Source of the DNA: an uncultured Clostridium sp.
GTDB taxonomy: Bacteria > Bacillota > Clostridia > TANB77 > CAG-508
Direction: 5' to 3'
DNA: 13,701 bases
Assembly: GCA_947062645.1 (NCBI GenBank)
Contig: CAMSQT010000012.1
Span: 1-13,701, forward strand
Below the pieces are notes generated by a model. That model made no database searches, was not told where the DNA came from, and saw nothing but the letters and a program-made list of their open reading frames with translations. How positions within the stretch are numbered: the stretch's first letter is position 1; every line of letters begins with the position of its first letter. A program made the translations under genes and the position numbers. Of this stretch, positions 1 through 7,416 are shown piece after piece.

Positions 1-45
1 ACACTCGATCCAACACTCTTTCCCTACACGACGCTCTTCCGATCT
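1..45 (+). other. Illumina sequencing adapter (non-genomic)
   Basis: Bases 13-45 match the Illumina TruSeq read-1 adapter, from ACACTCTTTCCC to the terminal CTTCCGATCT. Bases 1-4 (ACAC) fit the end of the P5 flow-cell arm, and bases 5-12 (TCGATCCA) occupy exactly the 8-base i5 index slot. Genomic sequence begins near base 46. This is library-construction sequence left at a contig end. Confidence 0.97.
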
Positions 46-48
46 AAA

Positions 49-90
49 AAGAACAAGGGAAACGTCCTTAAGACATCCCCTTATGTTCTT
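49..90 (-). terminator. Nested hairpin after the 55-aa gene, probable terminator
   Basis: The outer arms 49-55 (AAGAACA) and 84-90 (TGTTCTT) are perfectly complementary. Inside them GGG (57-59) faces CCC (77-79) and GTC (64-66) faces GAC (72-74). On the minus strand the outer arm runs into a short T-run. It lies 9 bp beyond the stop of the 99-266 gene. The interior resembles the arms of the inverted-repeat element at 5942-6076 (both carry GGGGAYGTYC-like and CTTAA-like stretches), so it may be a short relative. The contig end and adapter cut off the downstream context. Confidence 0.6.
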
Positions 91-98
91 CTGTTGGA

Positions 99-266
99 TT
101 AGTTAGGAATAACTACATACCATTCTCCATTATCCTGATATGTAGTAACTCCCTCTACATCTTTCCAAAAGTCTTTGATTTCCTCATATGCCATCTGTTT
201 TCCAGGACATGGCATAGATACTACCTTAAACCTGTCTTTCATTACTGTCGTTCCCATCTCCAACAT
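99..266 (-). CDS. Small hypothetical protein, 55 aa
   Basis: I do not recognise this family. The 55-residue product starts MLEMGTTVMKDRFKVVSMPC and ends in a Trp/Tyr-rich stretch (GEWYVVIPN, residues 47-55). It has no signal peptide or membrane segment and looks like a small soluble domain. The start is well supported: a perfect AAGGAGG lies 8 bases before the ATG, and an extended -10 promoter with a 17-bp spacer lies just upstream. The gene sits after the trhP terminator, so it is probably monocistronic. It contains no CGG codon. MGTTVM, starting at residue 4, is an alternative start, but the ribosome-binding site favours the first ATG. Confidence 0.75.
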   Translation of the reverse strand: MLEMGTTVMKDRFKVVSMPCPGKQMAYEEIKDFWKDVEGVTTYQDNGEWYVVIPN

Positions 267-298
267 ATGTTCTTCCTCCTTAGGTTTTTATATTATTA

Positions 299-327
299 AT
301 TATATCACATTTAACATAAAAATTCAA
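299..327 (-). promoter_or_regulatory. Sigma-A-type promoter for the 55-aa gene
   Basis: On the minus strand, -35 TTGAAT (327-322) and -10 TATAAT (304-299) are separated by 17 bp. TGA directly before the -10 gives an extended -10. Transcription would start about 25 bp upstream of the start codon. Confidence 0.75.
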
Positions 328-361
328 AAAATTGCCAAAAAGGTTCGTTCCTCTTGGCAAT
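322..361 (-). terminator. Rho-independent terminator of trhP
   Basis: Perfect 8-bp stem ATTGCCAA (331-338) / TTGGCAAT (354-361), with an inner AGG/CCT pairing. It is followed on the minus strand by TTTTTGAATTTTT. It begins 3 bp after the trhP stop codon, and its U-tract overlaps the -35 of the next promoter. Confidence 0.85.
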
Positions 362-364
362 CTG

Positions 365-1594
365 CTATTTCTTTCTTCTAATAATCCAATCTTTTTGGCA
401 TTTAATTGGCAATCTCATTTTTACTTTTTGTCCCTTTACTCCTGGGCTTATTTCCGTGATTTCTTCTTCTGTTTCGTCATGCCATAATTGTTCTATTTTG
501 AATTCATATGGCTCTATTTGATTAGGAACAATAATTTCTAAAGTGTCTCCTACTTGCAATTTATTTCTTATTTCTATTATGGATTTTTCTTTCCCATATT
601 CAATTACTTTTCCACCAAATTCATAATTTTCATTGTATTGCCTTCCACCATATTCTTGGATATCTTTATTTTCTCTATTATTAAAATAAAAAGTTGTAAG
701 TCCTCTAGTTTTTACCTTTTCCAATTCTTTTAAATATTTTGCACTATCATAATTTTCAGGATTTTTTTGGTAATCATCTATCGCATTTCGATAAGCATTT
801 ATAACACTTGCTATGTAATATTCTGTTTTTAGTCTTCCTTCTATTTTTAGGCTATCTACTCCCATTTTCATAATTTCTGGCAATTCTTTGATTAAGCATA
901 AATCTTTGGAAGAAAATATACTGGTTCCATATTCACTTGTTTCAATTGGCATGAATTCTCCTGGATTGTTTTTTTCTTCGGCATATAAATTGTAAGACCA
1001 TCTACAACTTTGCACGCAGTCACCTAGGTTAGCACTTCTACAAGATAAGAAATCACTTAAAAAACATCTTCCTGAGAAGGCAAAGCAAATAGCACCATGA
1101 ACAAAAATTTCGACTTCTAAGTCTTTTGGCTTGTTTTCCATAATATAGCGTAATTGCTCTTTGTTCATTTCTCTTGCCATTATCACTCTTTTGGCTCCAT
1201 TTTTATACCAAAAGTTACAGTCGTGTAAGCTTATGATATTGGCTTGTGTGCTTATGTTGATTGGTACGGATGGTGCATGTTTTTTTAAGATTTCGATTAC
1301 GCCTACGTCTGCTGCAATGATTCCATCTGGCTTTAGCTCTTCTAATTTTTTTGCCATTTGTATGATTTCTTCGTATTTATCGTCCCAGGCAAATATGTTT
1401 AGTGTTACATATACTTTTTTTCCTATTTCATGGGCATATTTTATGGTTTTTTCTAAGTCGTCATTTTTCATGTCTGCTCTTGCTCTTAGTGAAAGTTCTG
1501 AAGTGCCACAGTACACCGCATCTGCACCATATAGATAGGCAATTTTAGCTTTTTCAAATGACCCTGCTGGGGCTAATAGTTCGATTTTGTTCAT
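365..1594 (-). CDS. trhP: U32-family tRNA wobble uridine 5-hydroxylation protein TrhP
   Basis: The 409-aa product is a peptidase-U32/collagenase-like protein of the YrrO/YegQ (TrhP) group. This group is known to take part in prephenate-dependent hydroxylation of U34 in tRNA to ho5U, using an Fe-S cluster. Visible signatures are the N-terminal ELLAPAGSFEKAKIAYLYGADAVY barrel start (residues 5-28), the family signature EIFVHGAICFAFSGRC (162-177), a cysteine cluster at 170, 177, 185, 193 and 197 containing likely cluster ligands, and DSLKIEGR (247-254). A C-terminal beta-barrel-like region follows (about 325-405). Length is normal. The start has AGGAG 8 bases upstream and a consensus promoter behind it. 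The pathway partner trmR lies about 1.9 kb away, beyond the RelA-like gene. Both CGG triplets on its coding strand are out of frame, and the gene is intact. Confidence 0.93.
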   Translation of the reverse strand: MNKIELLAPAGSFEKAKIAYLYGADAVYCGTSELSLRARADMKNDDLEKTIKYAHEIGKKVYVTLNIFAWDDKYEEIIQMAKKLEELKPDGIIAADVGVIEILKKHAPSVPINISTQANIISLHDCNFWYKNGAKRVIMAREMNKEQLRYIMENKPKDLEVEIFVHGAICFAFSGRCFLSDFLSCRSANLGDCVQSCRWSYNLYAEEKNNPGEFMPIETSEYGTSIFSSKDLCLIKELPEIMKMGVDSLKIEGRLKTEYYIASVINAYRNAIDDYQKNPENYDSAKYLKELEKVKTRGLTTFYFNNRENKDIQEYGGRQYNENYEFGGKVIEYGKEKSIIEIRNKLQVGDTLEIIVPNQIEPYEFKIEQLWHDETEEEITEISPGVKGQKVKMRLPIKCQKDWIIRRKK

Positions 1595-1629
1595 TTTGGT
1601 TTCTCCTATTATTTCTTTCTTTATAGTTT

Positions 1630-1658
1630 ATTATATAAACATTCTTCATTGTTGTCAA
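1630..1658 (-). promoter_or_regulatory. Promoter for trhP
   Basis: Minus strand: -35 TTGACA (1658-1653), 17-bp spacer, -10 TATAAT (1635-1630). Both boxes match the sigma-A consensus exactly. It overlaps no gene and lies in the divergent trhP/RelA-like intergenic region. Confidence 0.85.
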
Positions 1659-1665
1659 TAAATTC

Positions 1666-1694
1666 TTGCTTTTTTAATTTTGTTGTAATATAAT
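1666..1694 (+). promoter_or_regulatory. Promoter for the RelA/SpoT-like gene
   Basis: Plus strand: -35 TTGCTT (1666-1671), 17-bp spacer, -10 TATAAT (1689-1694). GGAGG follows at 1713-1717, 7 bases before the ATG at 1725. It lies back to back with the trhP promoter, so the two genes may share regulation. Confidence 0.7.
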
Positions 1695-1724
1695 GACATA
1701 AAGTAACTATATGGAGGTTTTTCT

Positions 1725-3417
1725 ATGGAAAATAATGAATTTAAAAGTAGCTTAAAATATCCCAAAACATATACTGACCCTAATCAACAAAAATTACATG
1801 ACAAGCTTATGAATGTTTTAGACGAATATGAAAAAAATACCTCTTACGATAATAGAGAGTTCTTATGTTATTTAACATCTGCTATCTATTTAACTTATCG
1901 AGAATTATATCCTAGACTTAGTATCTATATTCCATTTCGAACTAAAAGTGACTCTAGTTGTATTAAAAATATAGAAAAAGAACTTTCAAGATATGTAAAT
2001 AATGATAATAGACCAAACGAATTCGATATTTCTCCTATTATAAAAGACATTTCTGGTATAAAAATTGTATTAAATGATATCAATTACTCTCTTCCTGCTA
2101 CTCCTCAATATGAAGAGTTATTAAATGATCCAGAAATTGCTAATTTAGCAACTATTTCTAATGAAAGTGTTCATTTTGCTGATTCTGTTGACCAATATTT
2201 ACGTTCTCCTATTCATAATGGAAAACAGTATTATGAATTAAAAAAGAATTTACTAAAACAAATTATAAAAATTACACCAGAAGAGTTTACTGACGAAAGA
2301 AAACCAAAAGCTTCTTTTTCTAAGCTTTATGAGGACGCTAAAAATGAATATGATTATTTTTTAGAAAATGACAACTTTCCTACCATTATTAGTGTTGATG
2401 AATTAACAACTCTTACCAATTTGTCTAATGACCTCCGCTCTAGAGCTTATGACCAATTGCATTTTGCTATTTTAAATAAGACTTTACCCATTGTTTTAGA
2501 ATCTCCTTTAATAAAAAATGTATTGAAAACTTCTGCTAAATTTGAAAAAGAATCAAAAAAACCAAATGGCTTTCAAGCACGTTACGACACTCTTAATACG
2601 CCTTTTGGGCCAGTCGAAGTGCAGTCACAGTCAAACAAAGCTTATTATACTTCTACCAAGGGAAGTTCTTATCATAGTGGTATGGCAGGAAAAAATATTG
2701 ATATTAAAGAGTTCTTTGAATTAGTTGATAAAAATGACGAACATGATTTATCTTATTATTTAGATGTTCTTGATAATATTTCTGCTGATAAGGCTATTAT
2801 TTCGCCTTATGAGCTTCCTGATTTTAAGACAGAAGAAGAAAAAGAAGAATATATGAAAACACCAAAGGGGAAAGCATTTTTGGAGTCTGAAAAATATCGT
2901 GAAATGATGAAGCACATTAAAATTAAAGATAAAATTCTAGTGTTACCAAAAGTACTTCCTTCTGAAATATATAACGAAGAAGGAAATGCTATTCCTACTA
3001 AATTACAAGAATGGATTGATTCTTGTGAAAAAAAACCTATCTTTAATACAGACGAATATCTACTTTCTGTAGCCTTATCCTTATCTCCTTATATGAATGT
3101 GTGTGGCTCCCGGACACACTTCTTTTACAACAGCTGGCATCCATCATAAAAAAGTAATTGGTGAATTTGCTGAAGTATTAAGAAAAAGAGATTCTAATAC
3201 TTGTTTAAGAGATATGTTAATTCGAAGATTAGAATTTATTATTGACAATCCGTCTAAAGATTCTTCTTCTTTTATGAATTATTCTCTAGCACTTGTAAAA
3301 GAGCATAACGATGCTACCAATAAATTGCCAAAAGACATTTCTCGCAAAAATATTATCAATTATGCCGAAAAACTTAGGGAAAAAGAAACAGTCGATTTAG
3401 GTACTGAAATAGCATAA
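1725..3417 (+). CDS. Divergent RelA/SpoT-domain protein, read through a +1 frameshift at CGG 3111-3113
   Basis: Recoded product of 563 aa: 462 codons, skip C3111, then 101 codons. A RelA/SpoT-type (p)ppGpp synthetase fold appears in two halves. FRTKSDSSCIKNIEK (71-85) matches the R-x-K...S...K substrate loop, and KDISGIKIV (107-115) matches the metal-binding D-x-x-G-x-R/K-I motif with D108. After an unusually long insert of about 165 residues come NGFQARY (281-287, replacing the usual GYQSLH) and FGPVEVQ (294-300), whose E298 equals the catalytic glutamate, followed by YYTSTKGSSYHSGMAGK. I see no HD hydrolase motif, TGS or ACT domain. The last 260 residues are unfamiliar. Without the shift, translation stops 11 codons later (TAA 3147-3149). 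Product and substrate are uncertain: alarmone synthesis, or a toxic relative that modifies tRNA or nucleotides. No obvious antitoxin gene is adjacent. Confidence 0.72.
3111..3114 (+). other. Proposed +1 recoding site, CGGA (RelA/SpoT-like gene)
   Basis: The zero frame reads TCC CGG ACA. The downstream frame resumes as TCC (C) GGA CAC, giving ...VCGS-GHTSFTTAG. It is the only CGG on the coding strand of this gene. Confidence 0.75.
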
Positions 3418-3455
3418 TAAAAAAGTTTAGTGTATGAAAACACTAAACTTTTTTA
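3417..3455. terminator. Bidirectional terminator between convergent genes
   Basis: A long stem AAAAAGTTTAGTGT / ACACTAAACTTTTT with a loop of about 6 bases has an A-run on the left and a T-run on the right, so it can act in both directions. It ends the RelA/SpoT-like transcript. The minus-strand stop codon of trmR (3445-3443, TAG) lies inside the stem. Confidence 0.88.
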
Positions 3456-4046
3456 TTTTCCTTTATTCGGCTAACTGCTAATCCATCTCCTACTTCCAAA
3501 ATCTCGGTTTCTAAATTTGGATTTTCGCTAACTTCTTTAATGTATTCTCTTAAATTTCTAACAGCTGTACGTTGCTTATGTTTGTTGTAATCACTTAAAA
3601 CATAGCCTTTATATAAAATATTATCAGCAAAAATAATGCCATTTGACTTTATCATTCTTAAGGCTTCTTTTAAGAAAAATGGATATTTTCCTTTTGCTGC
3701 ATCAATAAAAACAGCATCATATTTTTCATTTAAAGTGGGTAAAATCTCAACGGCATCTCCTTCGTAAATTCGAATTTTATCTTCTACTCCTACTTTTTTG
3801 ATGTTTTCTTTTGCTTCTTCGACTCTTTCTTTTTCCCTTTCGATGGTATCAATTCTACCGTTTGAGGCTAAAAATGTGGTAAAACATATGGCAGAATAGC
3901 CGCACTGCTGTTCCTATTTCTAAGATTTTTTCTAGCTCTATTTTGCTTAAATATTTTGCCATTGTCTCTAATGTGTCATCCATGATAATTGGTATATGAT
4001 CTTGTATGGCTTTTTGTTTTATTTTTTCTAGTTCTTTATTGTTCAA
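3443..4046 (-). CDS. trmR: tRNA 5-hydroxyuridine O-methyltransferase TrmR (YrrM family), +1 frameshift at CGG
   Basis: Recoded product of 200 aa: 48 codons, skip C at 3902, then 152 codons. It is a class-I, metal-dependent, SAM-using O-methyltransferase of the YrrM/TrmR type, expected to turn ho5U34 into mo5U34 in tRNA. The SAM motif I is ILEIGTAV-GYSAI (41-53), with G49 supplied by the shift. YDAVFIDAAKG (109-119) and FADN (139-142) give the expected metal ligands D115, D141 and N142. The C-terminus GDGLAVSRIK is typical of the family. Without the shift the reading stops after 63 residues, inside the Rossmann fold. It is 61 bp downstream of typA, and AGGA precedes the start. It partners trhP in one modification pathway. 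The alternative reading is a pseudogene, but everything after the shift is clean. Confidence 0.88.
3899..3902 (-). other. Proposed +1 recoding site, CGGC (trmR)
   Basis: The minus-strand zero frame reads GTG CGG CTA. The family sequence resumes as GTG (C) GGC TAT, i.e. E-I-G-T-A-V-G-Y-S, the canonical SAM-binding motif. It is the only in-frame CGG in the gene. Confidence 0.85.
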
Positions 4047-4107
4047 TTTCCTTTTCTTCTTCCTTCATACTATTTTCGGGTGCTTTTATCCAACTTATAA
4101 ACTTTTG

Positions 4108-5923
4108 TTATTTATTTCTATTTGCTCTTTCTCTTTCTTTGCTATCTAATATCTTCTTTCTTAGACGAATAGACTCTGGCGTAATTTCAACTAGTTCATC
4201 ATCTTGAATGAACTCAATTGCTTTTTCTAGTGACATTTGAATAGGAGGAACCAAACGAAGTGCATCGTCTGACCCAGAAGCTCTTGTATTCGTTAAGTGT
4301 TTTTCTTTACATACATTAATTGCTAAATCCTCTCCTCTTGAATTAAGACCAACAATCATTCCTTCATATACTTCGACACCTGGTCCAATAAACAATTCTC
4401 CTTTATCTTGTGCATTATAAAGTCCGTAAGTTACTGATTTTCCCTTTTCAAAAGCTACAATGGTTCCTCTAACACGAGCTTGAATATCACCTTTAAATGG
4501 TTCGTAAGAATCAAAGATATGGTTCATAGTTCCTTCTCCTTTGGTGTCTGTTAAAAATTCTGTACGATAGCCAATTAATCCTCTTGCAGGTATTTTAAAT
4601 TCTATTTTAGTGTGTCCTGCTTCTGCTGGCTCCATGTTTACCATTTCTGCTTTTCTTCTTCCTAATTTTTCAATCACATTTCCTACGCAATCGTCTGGAA
4701 CATTTACTACTAAGTTTTCAATTGGTTCGCATTTTACACCATCTATTTCTTTTATAATTACTTTTGGTCTTGATACTAAAAGTTCAAATCCTTCTCTTCT
4801 CATGGTTTCTATTAATACAGATAAATGTAATTCTCCTCTTCCAGATACCTCAAAAGCATCTGGTGAGTCTGTTTCTTTTACTCGTAAAGATACATTTCTT
4901 TCTAGTTCTTTGAACAATCTGTCTCTAATATGTCTTGAGGTAATAAATTGTCCTTCTTTTCCTGCAAATGGTCCATTGTTTACACTAAACGTCATAGAAA
5001 CAGTTGGTTCGTCAATATCCACAAATGGTATTTTTTCTGGATTGTTAAAATCACAAATGGTGTCTCCTATATTGATATCTGGAAGTCCTGCCAATTCAAT
5101 TATATCTCCTGCTTTTCCTTCTTCTACTTCTACTTTATTTAGTCCTACATGGGTATAAACTTTAGCAATTCTTCCTTGGGTAACTTTGTCTTCTTTTCCA
5201 CAAATCGCTACTGGCATTCCAGTTTTGATACTTCCTCTTTCTACTCTACCAACTGCAATTCTTCCTACATAATCATCATAATCAATATTAGATACTAACA
5301 TTTGGGCTGGCCCTTCTTCGTCACAGTTAGGTGCTTGAATGGTATTTATCATGGTTTCAAATAAACAACTTAAATCTTCTGTTTCCTCATTTAAATCCAT
5401 TTTAGCAATTCCATTTTTAGCAGATGCATATACCACTGGAAAATCTAATTGTTCATCTGTAGCATCTAACTCAATAAACAATTCAATTACTTGGTCAACT
5501 ACTTTTTCAGGAGTTGCTCCTGGTCTATCTATTTTATTAATAACAACAATTGGTTTTAGTCCCAATGCTAACGATTTTTTCAAAACTTCTCTAGTTTGTG
5601 GCATAGCACCTTCAAAGGCATCTACTAAAAGTAAAACACCGGTCAACTGTTTTTAATACTCTTTCTACTTCTCCTCCAAAGTCAGCATGTCCTGGGGTAT
5701 CTACAATATTAATTTTAACATCGCCATGCATAACTGACGTATTTTTAGAAAGTATGGTTATTCCTCTTTCTTTTTCTTGGTCATTGGAATCCATAATTCT
5801 TTCTTGTACTTGCTCATTTTCTCTAAAAATATGGCTTTGTCTTAATAAGGCATCTACTAGTGTTGTTTTTCCGTGGTCTACGTGTGCAATAATTGCAATG
5901 TTTCTAATATTTTGGTTGTTCAT
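4108..5923 (-). CDS. typA: Ribosome-associated GTPase TypA/BipA, +1 frameshift at CGG
   Basis: Recoded product of 604 aa: 94 codons, skip C at 5641, then 510 codons; this is normal for TypA. It is a translational GTPase that binds the ribosome and aids large-subunit assembly and stress or cold growth. G1 AHVDHGKTT is at 13-21, the switch sequence ERGITI at 52-57, G3 DTPGH at 75-79, and, after the junction, [13 protein letters not shown] with NKID at 129-132. The C-terminal EF-G-like domains and the TypA-specific domain are complete ([32 protein letters not shown]). Without the shift the product is 103 aa and lacks the NKID motif. Both flanks are strongly conserved, so loss of function is unlikely. 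AAGGAG precedes the ATG. An inverted-repeat element separates it from plsC. Confidence 0.95.
5638..5641 (-). other. Proposed +1 recoding site, CGGT (typA)
   Basis: The zero frame reads GTT GAC CGG TGT. The TypA frame resumes as GAC (C) GGT GTT TTA, i.e. [14 protein letters not shown]. It is the only in-frame CGG in the gene; the other two CGG triplets on the coding strand lie across codons (TAC GGA, CAC GGA). Confidence 0.88.
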
Positions 5924-5941
5924 TTTTTATTACTCCTTCTT

Positions 5942-6076
5942 CAGGGATTTGGGGACGTTCCTTAAATCCCCACTTTAGGGATTTAGGGACACTCCTTTGC
6001 CCTTTTATTTTAAAAATTTTAAGGACTGTCCCTCAGTCCCCACTCTAGGGATTTAAGGAACGTCCCCAAATCCCTG
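5942..6076. repeat. 135-bp palindromic element with perfect 29-bp inverted repeats
   Basis: The left arm 5942-5970 (starting CAGGGATTTGGGGACG) and right arm 6048-6076 are exact reverse complements over 29 bases. The core between them carries further GGGATTTAGGGACACTCC and GGACTGTCCCTCAGTCCCC blocks and an AT-rich centre. No ORF is present. It resembles REP-like or MITE-like nonautonomous repeats with GGGAC...GTCCC arms seen in clostridia. It fills most of the plsC-typA gap and could form a very large RNA hairpin. Confidence 0.85.
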
Positions 6077-6097
6077 CAAAATTATACAACTTTTTGG

Positions 6098-6682
6098 TTA
6101 TTTTGTCAATTCCAGTATGTTTTCCATAATCTCATTTGTAATGTTTTCTAAAATTTCTTTGTCTTTTGTTCCTTTGTATTGGCTATAGTCTAATGGTTTT
6201 CCATAGGTGATGGTAACTTTTCTTTGTTCTTTCGTTCCACCTTTTATACCACATGGTAATACTTTTGCTCCGCTTCTTACGGCAAAAAAGGCAACGCCAT
6301 CTTTTACTTTTTCTCCTTTTTCTAGTCCATTTCTGGTTCCTTCTGGAAATAGTGCTATACATTGTCCGTTTTTTAGTGTTTTTAGTGACTCTTTTATCGC
6401 TGTTACGTCTTTTTCATCTCTTTTTACAAGAATAGCATCAAATACATTTCCTAAGAATTTCAAAAATGGGTTTTTAGTTAACTCTTCTTTGGCTAGAAAA
6501 CGCATTTCTCTTTTTCCTGTTGCTACCATTAGTGGTGGATCTAAATAGGTTCTATGGTTTCCACAAAAGATAAGTGGTCCTTCTTTGGGAATGTTTTCTA
6601 GTCCTTTGACTTCGGTTCTATAGTAGATTTTACACCATAAGTAGATGGCTCTTCTTACAATCCATTTTATTAATTTTTTCAT
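6098..6682 (-). CDS. plsC: 1-acyl-sn-glycerol-3-phosphate acyltransferase
   Basis: The 194-aa product is a PlsC-family acyltransferase that transfers an acyl chain to lysophosphatidic acid at the membrane, making phosphatidic acid for phospholipid synthesis. The catalytic HX4D motif is NHRTYLD (H43, D48). The acyl-acceptor motif is FPEGTR (112-117), and block IV is VLPCGIKGG (about 136-144). The N-terminus KKLIKWIVRRAIYLWCKIYY is an amphipathic membrane anchor. Length is normal for the short clostridial form. It starts 50 bp after cmk with a purine-rich GAAAGGAAAG site. The cmk-plsC order is common in clostridia. Its two CGG triplets are out of frame, and the gene is intact. Confidence 0.93.
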   Translation of the reverse strand: MKKLIKWIVRRAIYLWCKIYYRTEVKGLENIPKEGPLIFCGNHRTYLDPPLMVATGKREMRFLAKEELTKNPFLKFLGNVFDAILVKRDEKDVTAIKESLKTLKNGQCIALFPEGTRNGLEKGEKVKDGVAFFAVRSGAKVLPCGIKGGTKEQRKVTITYGKPLDYSQYKGTKDKEILENITNEIMENILELTK

Positions 6683-6732
6683 TTTTCTTTCCTTTCTTTT
6701 TTTGTTACTATTATTGCTTTATAGTAAATATT

Positions 6733-7398
6733 TTAAAGGTTTATCATTTTTTCTTGCACGATTTTTATTATTTTGCTTGACACTTCTTCTATTGACATAT
6801 CACTTGAGTCAATATAAATAGCATCTTCGGCTTGTTTTAGTGGGGCTATTTTTCGACTAGCATCTCTTTTATCTCTTTCGATTATTCCCTGTAATACTTC
6901 TTCATAGGTACATGGAATTTGCTTTTCTTGATTTTGTTTTACTCTTCTTTTGGCTCGTTCTTCTGGCGTTGCATCTAAATAGATTTTAACATCAGCATTG
7001 GGAAATACAACGGTTCCAATGTCTCTTCCTTCCATAATAACGTTTCTTCCTTCTGCCATTTTTCTTTGTAAGGATAGTAGTTTTTCTCTTACCATTGGGA
7101 TAACGGATACAGGTGATACCATGTTGTTTACTTCGTTTTCTCTTATTTTTTTGGTTACGTTTTCTCCATTTAAAAAGACTTCTTCGCTTTCCTTTATTTC
7201 GATTTCTATGGTTTCTAATAGTTTTTCCATTGCTTTTTCATTTTCGATTTCTATTTTTTCTTGTAATATTTTTAAAGTGACACAACGAAACATGGCTCCT
7301 GTATCAATATTAATGAAACCTAATTGGTCTGCTACTTGCTTGGTTATGGTTCCTTTTCCAGCTCCTGCTGGTCCATCAATTGCAATGATAAATGACAT
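6733..7398 (-). CDS. cmk: Cytidylate kinase
   Basis: The 221-aa product phosphorylates CMP and dCMP with ATP in pyrimidine nucleotide salvage. The P-loop GPAGAGKGT (9-17), the CMP-site DTGAMFR (32-38) and the conserved EGRDIGTVVFPNADVKIYLDATPEERAKRR block with lid arginines are all present. Length matches the bacterial family (about 220-230). AGGAGG lies 8 bases upstream of the ATG, and the preceding P-loop/Asp23-like gene ends only 18 bp away, so the two are co-transcribed. No CGG occurs on its coding strand. Confidence 0.96.
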   Translation of the reverse strand: MSFIIAIDGPAGAGKGTITKQVADQLGFINIDTGAMFRCVTLKILQEKIEIENEKAMEKLLETIEIEIKESEEVFLNGENVTKKIRENEVNNMVSPVSVIPMVREKLLSLQRKMAEGRNVIMEGRDIGTVVFPNADVKIYLDATPEERAKRRVKQNQEKQIPCTYEEVLQGIIERDKRDASRKIAPLKQAEDAIYIDSSDMSIEEVSSKIIKIVQEKMINL

Positions 7399-7416
7399 TT
7401 TTTTCCTCCTACATAA

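Noticed and set aside
1161..1538. Plus-strand 125-aa open frame within trhP
   Set aside because: It is antisense to conserved trhP sequence and shows only hydrophobic low-complexity composition.
3095..3110. Phase variation through the TG repeat just before the break in the RelA/SpoT-like gene
   Set aside because: The repeat is only four TG units, and the break is explained equally well by the CGG three codons later, as in six other genes that have no such repeat.
4610..5158. Plus-strand 182-aa open frame within typA
   Set aside because: It is antisense to a strongly conserved gene, with no ribosome-binding site and a low-complexity Ser/Phe/Ile composition typical of a shadow frame.
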